DNA of 64,000 bases from Pseudoalteromonas distincta (GTDB lineage: Bacteria > Pseudomonadota > Gammaproteobacteria > Enterobacterales > Alteromonadaceae). The position numbers and the translations under genes were made by a program. Positions 17,019 to 26,746 of this stretch are shown here, piece by piece. Below the pieces are notes generated by a model that was given only the letters and a program-made list of their open reading frames with translations, was not told the origin of the DNA and ran no database searches. Numbering within the stretch: the first letter of the stretch is position 1; every line of letters begins with the position of its first letter. The stretch spans positions 124,001 to 188,000 of the forward strand of contig NZ_JWIG01000025.1 in the NCBI RefSeq assembly GCF_000814675.1, read 5' to 3'.

Positions 17019-18200
17019 ATGATGAAAAACATGACTAAAAATAATGTGATAGTAGTTGGTGGTGGCATGGTTGGCGCGGCTATGGCGATAAAGCTTGCTC
17101 AACAGGGCTTTGGCGTACGCATAATCGAAAAACACCTAATAGACCCATCACAGATTCTTAGTAGTGATAAGGTTGATATTAGAGTGTCGGCTATTAATCG
17201 TTTTTCAGAAAATTTACTTGATGAATTAGGAGCAATGCCGCTTTTAAGGCAAAACCGCATAGCGCCTTATCAGCAATTAGAGGCATTTGAGCGCGGTGGT
17301 GATAATTTATTGTTTGACTGCGCCGATATAAACACCACGCATTTAGGCCACTTAATTGAAAATAGTTTAATTCAAGCAAGTTTATGGCAGCAATTTGATC
17401 ATTATAAAATTGAGGTTATTGAGCAAGCCACACCTATTACTAAAATAGAGCAAACGGATGATTTAATTACGCTTGTGTATGGAGCTCAAACCTATACCGC
17501 TGATTTAGTGATTGCAGCCGATGGCGGACAATCGCAGCTGCGTGCTAAAGCTAATATAGGAATTACCGGCTGGCAGTATCAGCAACATTGCATGGGGGTA
17601 TTAATTAAACTCGATGCGCCGCAACAAATTAAAACATGGCAGCAGTTTACGCCAAGTGGGCCACTCGCATTTTTGCCAATGCAGGCACCATACGCTAATT
17701 TAATTTGGTACGACGATGCAAATACACTGCAAGCATTTAAAGGGCTAAACCCAGCTGAGCTAAAAATGCACATACTTAATAAATTTCCTGAACTTGCTGG
17801 AGACTTTGAAGTACAGACTCATGCAATATTTCCGCTTACTCGCCAACATGCTAACAACTATTCACAAGGGCGCTTAGTTTTAGTAGGCGATGCAGCTCAT
17901 ACAATAAATCCCCTTGCAGGGCAGGGCGTTAATTTAGGTTTTCAGGACGTAGTGGCACTTGCTGAGGTTTTATACAAAGCAGGAGATATAGGTTGCCCAC
18001 TAAAACTTAAAGAATACGAGCGAGCTCGCCGTAAAGCTAATTTATTAATGATGAGCATGATGGATGCCTGTTACTTTGGCTTTTCTAACCAAGTTGCGCC
18101 ACTTAAATGGGCACGTAGCCAGTTTTTAAAAATGGCTAATAATACAGGCCCTATAAAAAACTGGGTTTTAAAATACGCAATTAGCGGTGATTTAGGCTAA
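17019..18200 (+). CDS. ubiF: FAD-dependent ubiquinone biosynthesis hydroxylase (UbiF type)
   Basis: A 393-residue flavoprotein monooxygenase of the UbiH/COQ6 family. It has the N-terminal Rossmann motif VVGGGMVGAAMAIKLAQQG, the mid DG motif VIAADGGQSQLR and the FAD-ribose motif LVGDAAHTINPLAGQGVN. In E. coli ubiF, which hydroxylates the C6 position of the ubiquinone ring, is divergent from miaB exactly as here, so UbiF is favoured over UbiH or UbiI. An ATG at 17031 is an alternative start; neither has a good Shine-Dalgarno. A terminator follows. Confidence 0.88.
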   Translation: MMKNMTKNNVIVVGGGMVGAAMAIKLAQQGFGVRIIEKHLIDPSQILSSDKVDIRVSAINRFSENLLDELGAMPLLRQNRIAPYQQLEAFERGGDNLLFDCADINTTHLGHLIENSLIQASLWQQFDHYKIEVIEQATPITKIEQTDDLITLVYGAQTYTADLVIAADGGQSQLRAKANIGITGWQYQQHCMGVLIKLDAPQQIKTWQQFTPSGPLAFLPMQAPYANLIWYDDANTLQAFKGLNPAELKMHILNKFPELAGDFEVQTHAIFPLTRQHANNYSQGRLVLVGDAAHTINPLAGQGVNLGFQDVVALAEVLYKAGDIGCPLKLKEYERARRKANLLMMSMMDACYFGFSNQVAPLKWARSQFLKMANNTGPIKNWVLKYAISGDLG

Positions 18201-18216
18201 ATTTAAAGTAGAGATT

Positions 18217-18245
18217 AAAAAGGCTCATTTATGAGCCTTTTTTTA
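18217..18245 (+). terminator. Rho-independent terminator after ubiF
   Basis: An 11-bp stem (AAAAGGCTCAT with ATGAGCCTTTT) on a very short loop, followed by T residues. Confidence 0.9.
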
Positions 18246-18355
18246 TGTCTGTTTTTTAAGTGAACAAATAGTGACCCAGTTATATTAAATAAAATTTTAA
18301 TTTGACTAGGGTTATATCACTAAACCGCAATTTAATAATTTTAAAGAGCCTATGT

Positions 18356-19939
18356 GTGGATAATTTTTTTTCAGTAATAATTATTTTAGGTGCGCTACTG
18401 CTAGTTGCTAGCTTAAAAACAACCTTTAAAGTTTGTAAAAAAACATCGCAAAGAGCGTGGAGTGTACTGTTATGCGCTATTGTCTGTTTTATTTTAGGGT
18501 ATTGGTGGATACTTTATTACTTTTCAAATTACGATACGGCACCAATAATAAGAAATGCAGTTGCCACAATATTATTTGGTGGTGCAGGGTTTGTTTTCTT
18601 AGTTGTCAAACTGAGTTTAAAAAGCATCCTTAAAATAGAGCAAGCAACGCAGTATCAAAAATATCAAACTGAGCACGATAACTTAACAACCTTACCCAAC
18701 CGCAATAACTTTTTTAAATCCTTGAGTAAACAAGTCGATTACCCTTCTTCATTTGCATTATTTTATATTGATTTAAATAATTTTAAACAAATTAATGATG
18801 CGTTTGGTCATCAATGTGGTGATCAGCTACTGGCTGCTTTTGCTAATAAGTTAAGCAAAGAGCTATGTGGCATTGCTAAGTTATATCGAATAGGCGGGGA
18901 TGAGTTTGCGTTTTTACTGAATACCGATACTGATGAAAGCATGGCTCACTGTGTAAATATTATAAACTCAGCCGTCAAAGCTCCGTTTTGTACGCATGAG
19001 CAAATGGTTAAAATACAATTAAGCATAGGCGTAAGCCGTTTTCCTGATGATAGCCGATTACCCGACCAGTTACTAAAAAAAGCCAACTTGGCACTGCATG
19101 AAGCAAAAAAGACATTTCAACCTTTAGTAAATTACTCATCTGAAATAGGTAAACGAGCAGAGGACTTTTTTGATTTATCAGTCAAAATTAAAGCCGCGTT
19201 ACACAAAGGGGAGTTCGAGCTTTATTTACAACCAATAATGGACTCCAAAGATATTCAATTGCATGGCTTAGAAGCGCTGATCCGATGGCCGCAAGCTGAT
19301 GGTAGCTTTATTAGCCCTGAAAAGTTTATAAGTGTAGCTGAGCGTACAGGGCTCATTTTTGTTTTATCGAAATGGGTTGTACAAGAAGCAGTTAACCATA
19401 TTAGAAAACTTAAACTCTTTGGGTTCACCGGTACTATTCATGTCAACTTATCAACAAAAGATATTGAAAGCAGCGAGTTTTACGAATTTATAATTAGCTT
19501 ACTTACTACTGACCCGACTTTAAGTGATTCACTAATATTTGAAATTACAGAAGGGGCAATGATGACAAACATACCCGCAGCAAGAAAAATGATGCAGCAG
19601 TTAAGTATGCGTGGATTTAAATTTAGTGTTGATGATTTTGGTACGGGGTTTTCGTCACTGTCGTTATTAAGGGAGTTGCCCATAAACCAGATAAAAATAG
19701 ATCAATCGTTTATCAAAGACATGCTTATTAATCCGCCTGATTACGCTATTGTAGAATCTACGTTGTTTTTGGCGAGCCGATTAAATTGCGATGTAGTAGC
19801 TGAAGGAATAGAAACCAAAAAAGTAGAGCAAGCGCTATTGAGTATGAACTGTGATTATTTACAAGGGTATTTATATAGCAGACCAATAAATATAGACGAA
19901 TTTATAAATGTATATTTAAGTACAGAAAAAGTAAGCTGA
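18356..19939 (+). CDS. Membrane GGDEF-EAL cyclic-di-GMP protein
   Basis: A 527-residue protein with about three N-terminal membrane helices (to about residue 95). The GGDEF domain is intact (TTLPNRNNFF, then IGGDEFAFLL). The EAL domain is also intact, with LEALIRWPQ, the NLSTKDIES metal region, EITEGAM, DDFGTGFSSL and AEGIETK. Both catalytic motifs are kept, so it could make or break c-di-GMP, probably in response to a membrane signal. The frame opens at TTG 18302. I prefer GTG 18356, which has AAAGAG upstream and places the first helix at the N-terminus. The start is the least certain part. Confidence 0.85.
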   Translation: MDNFFSVIIILGALLLVASLKTTFKVCKKTSQRAWSVLLCAIVCFILGYWWILYYFSNYDTAPIIRNAVATILFGGAGFVFLVVKLSLKSILKIEQATQYQKYQTEHDNLTTLPNRNNFFKSLSKQVDYPSSFALFYIDLNNFKQINDAFGHQCGDQLLAAFANKLSKELCGIAKLYRIGGDEFAFLLNTDTDESMAHCVNIINSAVKAPFCTHEQMVKIQLSIGVSRFPDDSRLPDQLLKKANLALHEAKKTFQPLVNYSSEIGKRAEDFFDLSVKIKAALHKGEFELYLQPIMDSKDIQLHGLEALIRWPQADGSFISPEKFISVAERTGLIFVLSKWVVQEAVNHIRKLKLFGFTGTIHVNLSTKDIESSEFYEFIISLLTTDPTLSDSLIFEITEGAMMTNIPAARKMMQQLSMRGFKFSVDDFGTGFSSLSLLRELPINQIKIDQSFIKDMLINPPDYAIVESTLFLASRLNCDVVAEGIETKKVEQALLSMNCDYLQGYLYSRPINIDEFINVYLSTEKVS

Positions 19940-19980
19940 ATTTAATGAATATTGAGAAGTTTTAGAGAAGGAAGTCAAAT

Positions 19981-20055
19981 TGGCTGGGATACCAGGATTT
20001 GAACCTGGGAATGCCAGGATCAAAACCTGGTGCCTTACCGCTTGGCGATATCCCA
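19981..20055 (-). tRNA. tRNA-Gln (UUG)
   Basis: 75 nt including encoded CCA. Acceptor stem TGGGATA/TATCCCA; anticodon loop TTTTGAT gives UUG. Last gene of the ten-tRNA operon. Confidence 0.97.
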
Positions 20056-20095
20056 ACTATAAATTTGATATTAATTTTAGTTCTTAATAAGAACA

Positions 20096-20180
<85 letters not shown>

Positions 20181-20251
20181 ATCACTAATGTGCTCATTTA
20201 ACCTCTAAGCTAGAGTAATTCTTTTATTCAACTTTCCTTGGTAGAAGAAGT

Positions 20252-20326
20252 TGGCTGGGATACCAGGATTTGAACCTGGGAATGCCAGGATCAAAACCTG
20301 GTGCCTTACCGCTTGGCGATATCCCA
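20252..20326 (-). tRNA. tRNA-Gln (UUG)
   Basis: 75 nt including CCA, identical to the other Gln copies, anticodon TTG. Confidence 0.97.
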
Positions 20327-20365
20327 ACAAAGAATTCTTTTATAATTTTAGTTCTTATCAGAACA

Positions 20366-20450
<85 letters not shown>

Positions 20451-20521
20451 ATCATTAATTTGCTCATTTAAACTCTAAGCAAGAGTTATTCTTTTATTCA
20501 ACTTTCCTTGGTAGAAGAAGT

Positions 20522-20596
20522 TGGCTGGGATACCAGGATTTGAACCTGGGAATGCCAGGATCAAAACCTGGTGCCTTACCGCTTGGCGATATCCCA
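20522..20596 (-). tRNA. tRNA-Gln (UUG)
   Basis: 75 nt including CCA, anticodon TTG. Confidence 0.97.
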
Positions 20597-20636
20597 ACAA
20601 AGAATTAATTGATATTTTTAGTTCGTATCAAGAACA

Positions 20637-20721
<85 letters not shown>

Positions 20722-20810
20722 ATCGTTTGTGTTATAAAACACAGGTAGTTATTTTAGACTCTTCATTGAGTGCAATTTAACTCTTGCAGAGCCACTTCTA
20801 AAAAAAGAAA

Positions 20811-20887
20811 TGGTGGCTAAGACGGGATTTGAACCTGTGACCCCATCATTATGAGTGATGTGCTCTAACCAGCTGAGCTACTTAGCC
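20811..20887 (-). tRNA. tRNA-Met (CAU), elongator
   Basis: 77 nt including CCA. Acceptor GGCTAAG/CTTAGCC fully paired at position 1, which marks the elongator rather than the initiator. Anticodon CAT. Confidence 0.96.
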
Positions 20888-20892
20888 ATTGT

Positions 20893-20967
20893 TGGCTGGG
20901 ATACCAGGATTTGAACCTGGGAATGCCAGGATCAAAACCTGGTGCCTTACCGCTTGGCGATATCCCA
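20893..20967 (-). tRNA. tRNA-Gln (UUG)
   Basis: 75 nt including CCA; only 5 bases separate it from the tRNA-Met downstream of it in the transcript. Confidence 0.97.
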
Positions 20968-21006
20968 ACAATAACAATTGATAGTTTTAATTCTTATCGA
21001 GAATTA

Positions 21007-21091
<85 letters not shown>

Positions 21092-21137
21092 ACACAAGGT
21101 AGTTATTTTAAACTCTTCATTGAGCAACAAAAAAATA

Positions 21138-21214
21138 TGGTGGCTAAGACGGGATTTGAACCTGTGACCCCATCATTATGAGTGATGTGCTCTAACCAGC
21201 TGAGCTACTTAGCC
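21138..21214 (-). tRNA. tRNA-Met (CAU), elongator
   Basis: 77 nt including CCA, identical to the other Met copy. First gene of the operon, about 40 bases after the promoter. Confidence 0.97.
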
Positions 21215-21254
21215 ATCTTTTTTTGTTAGCACTTCATCGCTGAGTGCGGGGCGT

Positions 21255-21283
21255 ATTATGCTGATATGACCCAAATTCGTCAA
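21255..21283 (-). promoter_or_regulatory. Strong promoter of the tRNA operon
   Basis: TTGACG and CATAAT separated by exactly 17 bp, followed by a GC-rich discriminator (ACGCCCCGC). That discriminator type is typical of stable-RNA promoters under ppGpp control; the growth-rate control itself is inference. Confidence 0.85.
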
Positions 21284-21605
21284 CACCTTTTTTGCAAAAA
21301 AACACTTAACTGTGTTTGTTTGCAGGAAAATTAAGCTAAGCGGCTAAATTTTAATAAAAATGATGATTTTTTGAGTGCAATTCACATACAAAATTTGTCG
21401 CTAAATAAAAAAAGCAAAAACCAATCGTTTGAAGCTGTTTGATTATTCAACAAATTATTACGCTCTGGTTAAATCTTAACATTAATTTGTTTAAGAGGTA
21501 CTTATTTTTGAGGTTTGATCTTCTGCTTAGGGTGTATTTTTAGATTAAACGTAGGTATTTAGGTTGGGGCTATATCAATTTTATAAGTTTATAACGTTGG
21601 AGGTA
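21284..21605. other. AT-rich gap upstream of the tRNA operon, no gene
   Basis: About 320 bases with no credible frame in any reading. The part next to the promoter could hold an UP element or Fis sites (A/T tracts near 21290-21300). A small AAACAC/GTGTTT hairpin lies at 21300-21317. Nothing else recognised. Confidence 0.5.
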
Positions 21606-21633
21606 CAAAAAAGGCTCGTAAAAACGAGCCTTT
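21606..21633 (-). terminator. Rho-independent terminator of ychF
   Basis: A 10-bp perfect stem (AAAGGCTCGT/ACGAGCCTTT) followed on the minus strand by a run of T. Confidence 0.92.
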
Positions 21634-21669
21634 AAAATTATTACCAATACTAATTTGGTTTCATTTGAC

Positions 21670-22761
21670 TTATACGTTGAACAAGAAGTTCATTACATCG
21701 CCGTCTTTAACAATGTACTCTTTACCTTCTTGACGCATCTTACCTGCTTCTTTTGCGCCGCTTTCACCTTTAAAGGCAACAAAGTCGTCAAAAGCAATCG
21801 TTTGCGCACGAATAAAGCCACGCTCGAAGTCGGTATGGATTTTACCCGCTGCTTGTGGCGCTGTTGCACCTACAGGGATTGTCCATGCACGCACTTCTTT
21901 AACACCCGCAGTGAAATAAGTTTGTAATTGTAGTAATTCATAACCACCACGAATAACAAGATTAAGGCCGGGCTCTTCTAAGCCAAGATCAGCCATAAAC
22001 TCAAGCTTGTCTTCGTCATCTAATTCTGAAAGCTCAGATTCGATAGCAGCACATACAGGAACGACAATCGCATCTTCTGCTGCAGCAATAGCGCGTACAC
22101 GGTCAAGGTATGGATTATTTTCAAAACCATCTTCAGCAACGTTTGCAATATACATAGTTGGTTTAATAGTTAAGAAGTTGATAGAGCTGATTGCTGCTTT
22201 TTCTTCTTTAGTTAATGCTAAAGCGCGTAAAGTTAAGCCTTCATCAAGATGCACTTTTACTTTTTCAAGTACGGCATTTTGCTCTTTGGCGTCTTTATCA
22301 CCACCTTTTGCTTTTTTTGCGTTACGGAAAAGGGCTTTTTCAGCGCTATCCATATCAGCAAGTACTAACTCAGTGTTGATTACGTCAATATCGTCAGCAG
22401 GGTCAATAGTGCCTGCTACGTGAATGATGTTTTCATCTTCAAAACAGCGAACTACGTGGCCAATTGCATCGGTTTCACGAATGTTAGCTAAAAACTGGTT
22501 ACCAAGGCCTTCACCTTTAGATGCGCCCTTTACCAAGCCAGCAATGTCTACAAATTCCATACTAGTGGTAAGAACTCGTTGAGGATTAACAATTTTAGCA
22601 AGTTCGTCTAGACGAGGATCTGGCACAGGTACCACACCTGTATTAGGCTCAATGGTACAAAAAGGAAAGTTAGCGGCTTCAATACCCGCTTTAGTTAGTG
22701 CATTGAAAAGCGTTGATTTACCTACGTTAGGCAAGCCAACGATGCCACATTTAAAACCCAT
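21670..22761 (-). CDS. ychF: Ribosome-binding ATPase YchF
   Basis: A 363-residue Obg-family P-loop protein that binds ATP rather than GTP and associates with ribosomes; it affects oxidative-stress responses. It has the G1 motif [14 protein letters not shown], the G3 region [21 protein letters not shown], a coiled-coil insert near 130-200 and a C-terminal TGS domain (about 280-360, ending [12 protein letters not shown]). The G4 region is the NxxE type typical of YchF. It lies 53 bases downstream of pth, the usual gammaproteobacterial pair. Confidence 0.97.
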   Translation of the reverse strand: MGFKCGIVGLPNVGKSTLFNALTKAGIEAANFPFCTIEPNTGVVPVPDPRLDELAKIVNPQRVLTTSMEFVDIAGLVKGASKGEGLGNQFLANIRETDAIGHVVRCFEDENIIHVAGTIDPADDIDVINTELVLADMDSAEKALFRNAKKAKGGDKDAKEQNAVLEKVKVHLDEGLTLRALALTKEEKAAISSINFLTIKPTMYIANVAEDGFENNPYLDRVRAIAAAEDAIVVPVCAAIESELSELDDEDKLEFMADLGLEEPGLNLVIRGGYELLQLQTYFTAGVKEVRAWTIPVGATAPQAAGKIHTDFERGFIRAQTIAFDDFVAFKGESGAKEAGKMRQEGKEYIVKDGDVMNFLFNV

Positions 22762-22814
22762 AGTAAGATACCTTGTTTAGAATTCGTTTAAACGGTGTAC
22801 TTGGACCCAAGTTA

Positions 22815-23399
22815 CTAGGGTTTAAACGAATGTAGTCTGTTTTGTGCTTTTAACACACCATCTTTTGCAAGTATTTCCATGCAACGAACTGCTTCATCAA
22901 CAGCAGCATCCATTTTTTCTTGGTCTTCTTTGGCCGCTTTTCCAAGCACCCAACCAGTTACCATTTCACGATGCCCCGGATGACCTACACCAATGCGCAA
23001 GCGCATAAAGTCTTTTTGATTTGCCATTTTTGCAATAATGTCTTTTAAACCATTATGACCGCCATGCCCGCCACCTTTTTTTAATTTGGCAACGCCTGGG
23101 TCTAAATCCAATTCGTCATGGGCAACTAAAATGTCCTCGACAGGGATTTTGAAAAAATTAGCTAAACTACTGACCGCTTTACCACTTAAATTCATGTAAG
23201 TAGTGGGGATCAATAATTTGAATTCTTGGCCTTGAATGATCACTTTGCCTGTAAGGCCGTGATATTTAGGATCGTGTTTTAGAGTGCAGTTATAGCGTGC
23301 AGCGATTTGCTCGATGAACCAAGCACCTGCATTGTGGCGTGTGTTTGCGTATTCGGGGCCTGGATTAGCCAGGCCCACAAGCATTTGAATAGAATTCAA
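22815..23399 (-). CDS. pth: Peptidyl-tRNA hydrolase, TTG start
   Basis: A 194-residue cytoplasmic enzyme that frees tRNA from peptidyl-tRNA dropped off ribosomes. Conserved residues are visible: Asn in GLANPGPEY, catalytic His in [30 protein letters not shown] and [13 protein letters not shown]. The start is taken as TTG at 23399, because the ATG at 23384 would cut into the first beta strand (IQMLVGLA). A purine-rich AAGG lies upstream. It is cotranscribed with rplY (19 bases before) and ychF. Confidence 0.95.
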   Translation of the reverse strand: MNSIQMLVGLANPGPEYANTRHNAGAWFIEQIAARYNCTLKHDPKYHGLTGKVIIQGQEFKLLIPTTYMNLSGKAVSSLANFFKIPVEDILVAHDELDLDPGVAKLKKGGGHGGHNGLKDIIAKMANQKDFMRLRIGVGHPGHREMVTGWVLGKAAKEDQEKMDAAVDEAVRCMEILAKDGVLKAQNRLHSFKP

Positions 23400-23418
23400 G
23401 GTTGCGAGACCTTAAATA

Positions 23419-24030
23419 TTATTCTGCTGCTGCAGCGTCGTCTTCAACTGGAGCTGCTTTGTTTGCTTTGATAGTCAGGATAGACTGATCATGGCCTTCG
23501 CCTTTAGCTAAATCTACAGAGCTAACGCCTTTAGGGAAAGTTAGGTCAGAGATATGAACTGAATCGCCAACAACAAACTTAGAAACATCTACTTCAATGA
23601 ATTCTGGAAGTGCTTTTGGAAGACACGTAATTTCAACTTCAGTTAACTGGTGAACAACAGTTGCGCCAGCTTTAGTTACAATCTCTTCACCGATGAAGTG
23701 TAGAGGAACTTTAGTTTGAAATTTATGAGTAGCATCTACACGTTGGAAATCAAGGTGAGTAAGCTTAGGCTTGAATGGGTGACGTTGGATATCTTTTAAG
23801 ATTACTTCAACAGCTTCGCCATCAACGTTAAGCGTAAGGATATGCGTGTAGAAACCTTCGTCTTCTTGAGCTTTGATCATATCTTTATGAGCAAAAGTAA
23901 GAGATAAAGCTTCTTTATCAGCTCCGTAAAGGATTGCAGGAACTTTGTCTTCGCGACGTAGGCGGCGGCTCGCACCAGTACCAGTTTCTACGCGAAGTTC
24001 AGCGTTATACGTATAAGTTTTGTTAGACAT
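23419..24030 (-). CDS. rplY: Ribosomal protein L25, long CTC/TL5 form
   Basis: A 203-residue 5S-rRNA-binding protein of the large subunit. It has the N-terminal L25 domain (about 1-95, with SRRLRREDKVPAILYG) plus the C-terminal TL5-type beta domain (about 100-190) absent from the short E. coli form. The C-terminus is acidic and Ala-rich. GGAGA lies 4 bases before the ATG. It leads pth, with which it is probably cotranscribed. Confidence 0.96.
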   Translation of the reverse strand: MSNKTYTYNAELRVETGTGASRRLRREDKVPAILYGADKEALSLTFAHKDMIKAQEDEGFYTHILTLNVDGEAVEVILKDIQRHPFKPKLTHLDFQRVDATHKFQTKVPLHFIGEEIVTKAGATVVHQLTEVEITCLPKALPEFIEVDVSKFVVGDSVHISDLTFPKGVSSVDLAKGEGHDQSILTIKANKAAPVEDDAAAAE

Positions 24031-24095
24031 GATGTCTCCAGTTATTTAAATGTGTAGGGCCTTTGCGACCAAGGTCCCTAGCCAAAAGGCGCGCT

Positions 24096-24124
24096 ATCAT
24101 ACCACCACGCCCAGATAAAATAAA
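24096..24124 (-). promoter_or_regulatory. Possible sigma-70 promoter of rplY
   Basis: TATGAT lies 17 bp downstream of TTTATT on the minus strand, followed by the GC-rich AGCGCGCC. The -10 is good and the -35 weak. It lies between the prs terminator and the rplY start. Confidence 0.45.
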
Positions 24125-24133
24125 CATCGCTTA

Positions 24134-24159
24134 CAAAAAAAGCGCCAAAAGGCGCTTTT
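24134..24159 (-). terminator. Rho-independent terminator of prs
   Basis: A 9-bp stem (AAAAGCGCC/GGCGCTTTT) with a TTTT loop, T-run continuing on the minus strand. Confidence 0.9.
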
Positions 24160-24179
24160 ATATTCAGGAATGTTTAATT

Positions 24180-25127
24180 TTAGTGTTCAAACATCGCTGA
24201 GATAGATTCTTCGTTACTAATACGACGAATAGTCTCTGCTAACATGTCAGCAAGCGTAAGTACCTTAACTTTATCAAGGGCTTTAAGCTCATCAGATAGC
24301 GGAATTGAGTCAGTTACAATTACTTCATCAATCATTGAGTCACGTAAGTTTTCGGCTGCTTTACCTGAAAGGATAGGGTGCGTTGCGTATGCAAATACAC
24401 GCTTAGCGCCATGTTCTTTAAGTGCTTCTGCGGCTTTGCACAATGTACCACCGGTATCAATCATATCATCTACGATAATACAATCACGACCTTCAACGTC
24501 ACCAATAATGTGCATTACTTGAGAAACATTTGCTTGAGGGCGACGTTTATCAATGATTGCTAAATCGGTATCGTTTAGTAGTTTTGCAATTGCACGAGCA
24601 CGTACAACACCACCAATATCTGGAGATACAACAACGACGTCTTCAAAGTCGCGTTCTTTCATATCTTCAAGTAATACAGGGCTGCCAAATACGTTATCTA
24701 CAGGTACATCAAAGAAGCCTTGGATTTGTTCAGCGTGTAAATCAACCGTAAGAACACGGTCAACACCAACACTTGATAAGAAATCTGCAACAACTTTAGC
24801 GGTAATTGGAACACGAGCAGAACGTACACGACGGTCTTGGCGCGCATAACCAAAATAAGGAATGACGGCAGTAATACGACCTGCAGATGCACGACGTAGA
24901 GCATCAACCATAACGATAAGTTCCATAAGGTTATCGTTTGTAGGGGCACAGGTTGATTGCAAGATAAAAACGTCCGAGCCACGAACATTTTCATTTATTT
25001 GAACACTGATCTCACCGTCGCTAAAACGGCCAACAACAGCATCGCCTAATTCAATATATAAACGTTTTGCAACTTTTTGAGCTAACTCAGGTGTTGCGTT
25101 ACCAGCGAAGAGCTTCATGTCAGGCAC
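24180..25127 (-). CDS. prs: Ribose-phosphate pyrophosphokinase (PRPP synthetase), GTG start
   Basis: A 315-residue enzyme that makes PRPP from ribose 5-phosphate and ATP for purine, pyrimidine, His, Trp and NAD synthesis. It has the flexible loop [15 protein letters not shown], the Mg site [12 protein letters not shown] and the PRPP-binding [17 protein letters not shown]; it ends [13 protein letters not shown] like the E. coli protein. The frame continues upstream to 25169. The GTG at 25127 ([10 protein letters not shown]) gives exactly the E. coli length and start residue, with AGGA upstream. ispE lies just upstream, as in E. coli. Confidence 0.97.
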   Translation of the reverse strand: MPDMKLFAGNATPELAQKVAKRLYIELGDAVVGRFSDGEISVQINENVRGSDVFILQSTCAPTNDNLMELIVMVDALRRASAGRITAVIPYFGYARQDRRVRSARVPITAKVVADFLSSVGVDRVLTVDLHAEQIQGFFDVPVDNVFGSPVLLEDMKERDFEDVVVVSPDIGGVVRARAIAKLLNDTDLAIIDKRRPQANVSQVMHIIGDVEGRDCIIVDDMIDTGGTLCKAAEALKEHGAKRVFAYATHPILSGKAAENLRDSMIDEVIVTDSIPLSDELKALDKVKVLTLADMLAETIRRISNEESISAMFEH

Positions 25128-25215
25128 GGTAGGGTTCCTCAGGCACTGAATATTTGGACTAACGGGCAATGATAAATATCACTGCGGGTTAACTTATGAT
25201 TACTTGTACGTTACT

Positions 25216-26073
25216 TCATTGATCGAATATGGCGGTTAACTCCGTTTGAGCAGGTGAGACATTTGCGCTTGAAGCCACAAAACCCTGCCAAGTATGGGGG
25301 AGATTTTCAAGTACATCTTGTGCTTGAACTTGACTAGCAAATTCGACAAAACAACATGAACCTGTTCCGGTCATCTTCGACGGGGCGTATTTTAGCAACC
25401 ACTGGAGGGTTTTTTCAACCTCGGGGCAAAGCTTTTTAACTAAAGGCTCACAATCGTTGGTCAAAGTATGGTGTTTCCAGTCGCCTATTATTTTTGGTGT
25501 GTCGCGTTTTAAATCTGGATGTGTAAATATTTTTGCGGTACTTACATGTTGGTTAGGGTGTACAACGCAGTACCATTTTTGTTCAAGTGTTACGTGGTGT
25601 AGTTTTTCACCAATACCGTGCGCTATGGCGCTTTGACCTTGTATGAACACCGGAACATCTGCCCCTAACTTGAGCCCTAATTGAGCTAGTGTTTCTAAAT
25701 TTAGTGCCAATTTCCATAACTTATTTAGGGCTAATAAAGTACTCGCTGCGTCAGATGAACCTCCTCCAACACCGCCCCCCATCGGCAAGCGCTTAATTAA
25801 ATTTATTTTTACACCCAAAGAGCTTTTACAGTGTGTTTGTAATAATAAAGCCGCTTTATAGATGAGATTATCATTTAGAGGGATGTCTTTAGTATCACCA
25901 TCGACAGAAATACTCCCATCTGTTGTTAACTCAAAATGCAGCTCATCACCAAAATTTAAAAAAGTAAATAAGGTTTCAAGTTCATGATAGCCATCTTCTC
26001 GGCGAGCATTAATATGTAAAAATAAATTGAGTTTTGCCGGAGCAATAAGTGAAAAAGAGGTTTTGTTATTCAT
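25216..26073 (-). CDS. ispE: 4-diphosphocytidyl-2-C-methyl-D-erythritol kinase
   Basis: A 285-residue GHMP kinase in the non-mevalonate isoprenoid pathway; it phosphorylates CDP-ME. Family motifs are APAKLNLFLHI at the N-terminus, the ATP-binding GGGVGGGSSDAASTLLALN near residue 100 and the late MTGTGSCCFVEF. It starts 2 bases after the lolB stop, so the two are translationally coupled. Confidence 0.96.
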   Translation of the reverse strand: MNNKTSFSLIAPAKLNLFLHINARREDGYHELETLFTFLNFGDELHFELTTDGSISVDGDTKDIPLNDNLIYKAALLLQTHCKSSLGVKINLIKRLPMGGGVGGGSSDAASTLLALNKLWKLALNLETLAQLGLKLGADVPVFIQGQSAIAHGIGEKLHHVTLEQKWYCVVHPNQHVSTAKIFTHPDLKRDTPKIIGDWKHHTLTNDCEPLVKKLCPEVEKTLQWLLKYAPSKMTGTGSCCFVEFASQVQAQDVLENLPHTWQGFVASSANVSPAQTELTAIFDQ

Positions 26074-26075
26074 AC

Positions 26076-26684
26076 TTATTTAAACTGCCAATCGTATAGT
26101 TGAATTTTAATTTTTATTTGTTGGTGCTTTAACGTCAGTTTAGTAGGTAACCAGTAACCTGCGTTTTGTACATAAGTGCCATAATCTATTTGCCATTTTT
26201 TGCCTGTATTATCAAACCATAATACTTGCTTTGCACGCCCAAGCTCATCAACAATTAAACTTTCATCGTCAATAGTGCCTTTAAGCCAGTTATCGGCATT
26301 ATCAACCGGTAGTGTAAAACCCGTTAATCGTTTTAAAAGCTCTGCAGCGTTAGTATCAAAGTATTGTTCACCGTCAAACTCTAATTCAGCACCGTTAGCT
26401 GTTTGTTTAAGCGACAAAATACGAGTACCAATAAAAGTAGTCAGTATTAAATTATTGGAATTTGTTGTTTGCTGCCAATTTAAGTTTGCAGATTGACGCT
26501 CTTCAGGGCTAATAAATGCTAGTTTACCTTCTACTTGCCAAGTTTTTTGAGCAGCTAAACGTGGTTTCCAATCATCATAAAGTGTTGTTTTTGTATCAAT
26601 TTGATGAGCACAGCCACCTAAAAACAAAAAAAACATGAATAAAATCAAATATTGTCGAATCAAATGTTGTTCCTTACTTTCCAT
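26076..26684 (-). CDS. lolB: Outer-membrane lipoprotein receptor LolB
   Basis: A 202-residue lipoprotein that receives lipoproteins from LolA and inserts them into the outer membrane. Signal peptide with lipobox LGGC near residue 25, then the LolB domain (WQVEGKLAFIS, ELLKRLTGFTLPVDN). The open frame reaches back into hemA, but ATG 26684 is the sensible start. A TTG at 26663, with AAGGA seven bases before it, gives a shorter typical signal peptide and is a real alternative. Divergent from hemA with only 62 bases between the starts. Confidence 0.93.
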   Translation of the reverse strand: MESKEQHLIRQYLILFMFFLFLGGCAHQIDTKTTLYDDWKPRLAAQKTWQVEGKLAFISPEERQSANLNWQQTTNSNNLILTTFIGTRILSLKQTANGAELEFDGEQYFDTNAAELLKRLTGFTLPVDNADNWLKGTIDDESLIVDELGRAKQVLWFDNTGKKWQIDYGTYVQNAGYWLPTKLTLKHQQIKIKIQLYDWQFK

Positions 26685-26746
26685 ATTCCGCTGATTTTTG
26701 GTAAAATTACCGCCTTTGAAGTAGGGCTCAGCAATATTTGGCAAAT

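Noticed and set aside
19939-19980. Terminator for the tRNA operon
   Set aside because: No stem followed by a T-run is visible on the minus strand below 19981; the end must be Rho-dependent, processed, or further downstream.
21641-21665. ACCAAT...TTTGGT inverted repeat after ychF that looks like a mobile element end
   Set aside because: Very short, no matching second end and no internal structure.
26738-26746. Longer hemA start at TTG 26738
   Set aside because: The family start MTIIALGINH at ATG 26747 matches E. coli HemA length and puts the catalytic Cys at residue 50.
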